NCBI GenBank assembly: GCA_937900065.1
Contig: CALCDS010000257.1
Location: 1-6,083 of the forward strand
Reading direction: 5' to 3'
DNA: 6,083 nucleotides
DNA from: an uncultured Clostridiaceae bacterium
Lineage (GTDB): Bacteria > Bacillota > Clostridia > Clostridiales > Oxobacteraceae
The first letter of the stretch is position 1. Every line of letters starts with the position of its first letter. The notes under the pieces were generated by a model. That model saw nothing but the letters and a program-made list of their open reading frames with translations. It did no database searches and was not told the DNA's origin. Shown here piece after piece: positions 3,636 through 6,083 of this stretch. Made by a program: the position numbers and the translations under genes.

Positions 3636-6083
3636 ATGACAACCAAGTCATTTAAAATAGAAGGCATGACCTGTGCAGCTTGTGTAAGAGCTATTGAAAG
3701 GGCGACGCGAAAGCTTGAAGGCGTTGAAGAGTCGAATGTCAATCTAGCTACTGAAAAGATGAACATAACTTTTGACGAGTCAAGGGTTTCGATCAAAGAC
3801 ATACAGGATGCTGTTGAAAAGGCAGGATACAAGGCTTTGGATGATTCCAAGAGTAAAATATTGAAAATAGAGGGCATGACCTGCGCAGCTTGTGCAAGGG
3901 CTATTGAAAGAGCGACCCGGAAGCTTGATGGAGTCATGGAATCCAATGTGAATTTGGCCACGGAAAAGTTAAGCATAAGATATGATTCTTCAAAGGTTAG
4001 GGTTTCAGATATAAAGAGAGCTGTGGAAAATGCCGGGTACAAGGTAATGGAAGAGGAAATTACGGTCGATGATGAAAAAAATAGAAAGGATGAGCAGATC
4101 AGACTTTTATGGAAAAGGTTTATCATATCCGCAGTATTTACGGTGCCTGTGCTTTACATGTCTATGGGGCATATGATAGGATTGCCGCTTCCTGAATTTG
4201 TAGACCCCATGATGAACCCGCAGGCATTTGCCCTGACACAATTGATACTTACATTGCCTGTCATAATCACAGGCTACAGATACTATACAATCGGATTCAG
4301 GACCCTGTTTAAAGGGAGCCCGAACATGGATTCATTGATCGCAATAGGCACTTCGGCAGCCGTGCTCTACGGGGTGTTTGCCACAGTTAAAATCATGCTG
4401 GGCGATATAAGTTACGCTAAGGATTTATATTTTGAGTCCGCAGACGTGATAATAACTTTAATCACTCTTGGAAAATATTTTGAGTCTGTTTCCAAAGGCA
4501 GGACTTCTGAAGCCATAAAAAAGCTTATGGGACTTGCTCCCAAGACGGCTGTAATAGTGAGGGATGGAAAAGAGATTGAAATTCCAATCGATGAAGTGGA
4601 AGTAGGGGATATAATCCTGGTCAAACCAGGGGAGAAGATGCCTGTGGACGGAGAAGTCGTAGAAGGCATGACTTCTGTTGACGAATCTATGCTGACAGGT
4701 GAAAGCATACCTGTTGAAAAGAATATAGGGGATAAGATAATTGGAGCAAGCATAAATAAAAACGGTACCATCAAATATAAAGCCACCAAAGTCGGCAAAG
4801 ATACGGCCCTTGCACAAATAATAAAGCTGGTAGAGGATGCGCAAGGCTCCAAAGCTCCGATTGCAAAACTTGCAGATGTGATTTCAGGTTACTTTGTACC
4901 GATAGTGATAACCCTTGCAATTATTTCAGGACTTGGATGGTACTTTATAGGCAAAGAGTCCGCAATTTTCTCGCTTACGATATTTATATCCGTACTGGTG
5001 ATTGCCTGCCCTTGCGCGCTTGGACTTGCAACTCCAACCGCAATAATGGTGGGCACCGGCAAAGGCGCTGAACACGGTGTCTTGATAAAAAGCGGCGTCG
5101 CGCTTGAGACCGCGCACAAGATAAAAACCATAGTGTTTGATAAGACCGGCACCATCACTGAAGGAAAACCAAAAGTAACGGATGTTATCGCAGCAGGCGG
5201 CGTGGATAAGGATGAACTGCTGCAGCTGGCCGCTTCGGCGGAGAAAGGTTCGGAGCATCCCCTAGGCGAGGCAATCGTAAAAAGTGCTGAAGAGAAAGGC
5301 ATGGATTTTAAAAAGCTCGACTTTTTTAAGGCGATACCCGGATTTGGCATACAGGTTAGGATAGATGGCAAGGATATACTCCTTGGAAACAAGAAGCTAT
5401 TGACTGAAAACAATGTACCTTTGGAAAATCAGGAAGAAATGTATGAGAAGCTGGCTCAGGAAGGCAAAACTCCTATGTACGCAGCCGTAGACGGCAAAAT
5501 AGCTGGAATCATTGCGGTTGCCGATACTGTCAAGGAAAGCAGCAGGAGAGCTATAGAAAAACTTCATAAATTGGGAATAGAAGTCGCCATGATAACGGGT
5601 GACAACAAAAGGACGGCTGAAGCAATAGGCAAACAGGTTGGAATAGATAAAATACTTGCCGAAGTACTGCCGCAGGATAAGGCAAATGAGGTCAAAAAGT
5701 TTCAAGAAAACGGCAGAAAGGTTGCAATGGTCGGAGACGGAATAAACGACGCTCCTGCGCTTGCACAAGCAGATGTAGGCATAGCAATAGGTTCAGGCAC
5801 CGATGTGGCAATGGAGTCTGCGGACATAGTTCTTATGAGAAGCGACTTGGTGGATGTTCCTACAGCCATACAATTAAGCAAGAGCACTATAAAAAACATC
5901 AAGGAAAATCTATTCTGGGCTTTTGGGTATAATACATTGGGAATACCTATAGCCATGGGTTTCCTGCATATATTTGGAGGGCCTCTGTTGAACCCTATGA
6001 TAGCAGGGGCTGCGATGAGCCTAAGCTCTGTATCCGTAGTTTCAAACGCTTTAAGATTGAAACGTTTTAAACCAGATAGATGA
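3636..6083 (+). CDS. copA: Cu(I)-exporting P1B-1-type ATPase with two metal-binding domains
   Basis: An 815-residue membrane pump that uses ATP to export Cu(I) from the cytoplasm. Two heavy-metal-associated domains come first, each with GMTCAAC (10-16 and 80-86; Cys pairs C13/C16 and C83/C86). Eight membrane helices lie at about 161-178, 197-216, 231-252, 264-282, 414-437, 444-467, 757-778 and 783-803. The actuator domain carries TGES (354-357). The phosphorylation site is D502 in DKTGT; the nucleotide-binding domain has SEHPLG (H541-P542) and GFG (569-571); TGDN (654-657) and GDGIND (700-705) complete the core. Cu(I) specificity is shown by CPC (458-460), Y765-N766 and M794 with S797-S798 (MSLSS). 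All catalytic residues are present. The ATG at 3636 follows AAGGTGA (3623-3629) by 6 bases. Copper(I) rather than Ag-only, Zn or Cd transport is well supported. The stop codon is the last triplet of the window. Confidence 0.97.
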   Translation: MTTKSFKIEGMTCAACVRAIERATRKLEGVEESNVNLATEKMNITFDESRVSIKDIQDAVEKAGYKALDDSKSKILKIEGMTCAACARAIERATRKLDGVMESNVNLATEKLSIRYDSSKVRVSDIKRAVENAGYKVMEEEITVDDEKNRKDEQIRLLWKRFIISAVFTVPVLYMSMGHMIGLPLPEFVDPMMNPQAFALTQLILTLPVIITGYRYYTIGFRTLFKGSPNMDSLIAIGTSAAVLYGVFATVKIMLGDISYAKDLYFESADVIITLITLGKYFESVSKGRTSEAIKKLMGLAPKTAVIVRDGKEIEIPIDEVEVGDIILVKPGEKMPVDGEVVEGMTSVDESMLTGESIPVEKNIGDKIIGASINKNGTIKYKATKVGKDTALAQIIKLVEDAQGSKAPIAKLADVISGYFVPIVITLAIISGLGWYFIGKESAIFSLTIFISVLVIACPCALGLATPTAIMVGTGKGAEHGVLIKSGVALETAHKIKTIVFDKTGTITEGKPKVTDVIAAGGVDKDELLQLAASAEKGSEHPLGEAIVKSAEEKGMDFKKLDFFKAIPGFGIQVRIDGKDILLGNKKLLTENNVPLENQEEMYEKLAQEGKTPMYAAVDGKIAGIIAVADTVKESSRRAIEKLHKLGIEVAMITGDNKRTAEAIGKQVGIDKILAEVLPQDKANEVKKFQENGRKVAMVGDGINDAPALAQADVGIAIGSGTDVAMESADIVLMRSDLVDVPTAIQLSKSTIKNIKENLFWAFGYNTLGIPIAMGFLHIFGGPLLNPMIAGAAMSLSSVSVVSNALRLKRFKPDR
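3654..4046 (+). repeat. Tandem duplication encoding the two copA metal-binding domains
   Basis: Bases 3654-3836 and 3864-4046 are direct repeats with a 210-base period. At protein level residues 7-67 and 77-137 match at 45 of 61 positions, without gaps. The cysteine-loop half and the ESNVNLATEK segment are identical, while the last third has diverged more. The DNA is also visibly alike, as in the runs coding for GMTCAAC and RAIERATRKL. This points to internal duplication rather than capture of a second, unrelated domain. Confidence 0.9.
4076..4084 (+). other. Possible -1 frameshift site at the copA domain boundary
   Basis: The heptamer A-AAA-AAT (4076-4082) lies in the zero frame of copA in the linker between metal-binding domain 2 (ends about 138) and the first membrane helix (starts about 161). 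A -1 slip, or one extra A from polymerase slippage on the A7 run (4075-4081), brings TAG at 4082-4084 into frame at once. The product would be a soluble protein of about 149 residues with both copper-binding domains. Similar heptamers occur elsewhere in the window, so this is speculative. Confidence 0.2.

Noticed and set aside
3617..4126. A 169-codon open frame on the minus strand opposite the copA metal-binding domains.
   Set aside because: Its internal Ser/Phe-rich repeats simply mirror the duplicated domains on the other strand. The coding evidence for copA is decisive and no separate function is visible.
4889..5413. A 174-codon open frame on the minus strand within copA.
   Set aside because: It is antisense to the phosphorylation and nucleotide-binding regions, with low-complexity Ser/Pro content typical of shadow frames.

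Overview
The window is a compact block of copper-handling genes. All five genes lie on the + strand, with almost no spare DNA. The low-to-middling GC content by eye, frequent ATA (Ile) and AGA/AGG (Arg) codons, purine-rich Shine-Dalgarno sites, GTG and TTG starts, and protein types all suggest a Firmicute, most likely a member of the Clostridia. I cannot name the genus. No RNA genes, insertion sequences, CRISPR arrays or rho-independent terminators were found.

Layout. Positions 17-1147 encode a six-helix membrane protein of the TauE/SafE (UreH-like) type fused to a C-terminal cupredoxin-like domain. Its true start may lie upstream of the window. Positions 1197-1877 encode an OmpR/PhoB-type response regulator. 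It is followed with no gap by a membrane sensor histidine kinase at 1878-3263, which starts with TTG. A 73-base gap then holds a good sigma-A-type promoter (TTGACA, 17-base spacer, TAATAT) and a GC-rich palindrome just downstream of the predicted transcription start. This controls csoR (3337-3603), a copper-sensing repressor with the full Cys-His-Cys ligand set, and copA (3636-6083), a Cu(I) P1B-1 ATPase with two N-terminal metal-binding domains. The window ends exactly at the copA stop codon.

How the parts work together (inference from family knowledge). CsoR should sit on the palindrome and block csoR-copA transcription until cytoplasmic Cu(I) binds it. CopA then pumps Cu(I) out. The two-component system offers a second, extracytoplasmic input, and the TauE/SafE-cupredoxin protein is a likely copper-binding membrane partner whose biochemical role is not established. 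No separate copZ chaperone gene is visible here.

The core system is well known. The points most worth a second look are the TauE/SafE-cupredoxin protein with its paired-cysteine tail, the Met/His/Cys cluster in the kinase sensor domain, a very strong in-frame Shine-Dalgarno and ATG inside the kinase gene, a slippery A-run followed at once by a -1 stop at the copA metal-binding-domain/membrane boundary, and the layered control region at 3264-3336. I found no evidence of a wholly undescribed system.
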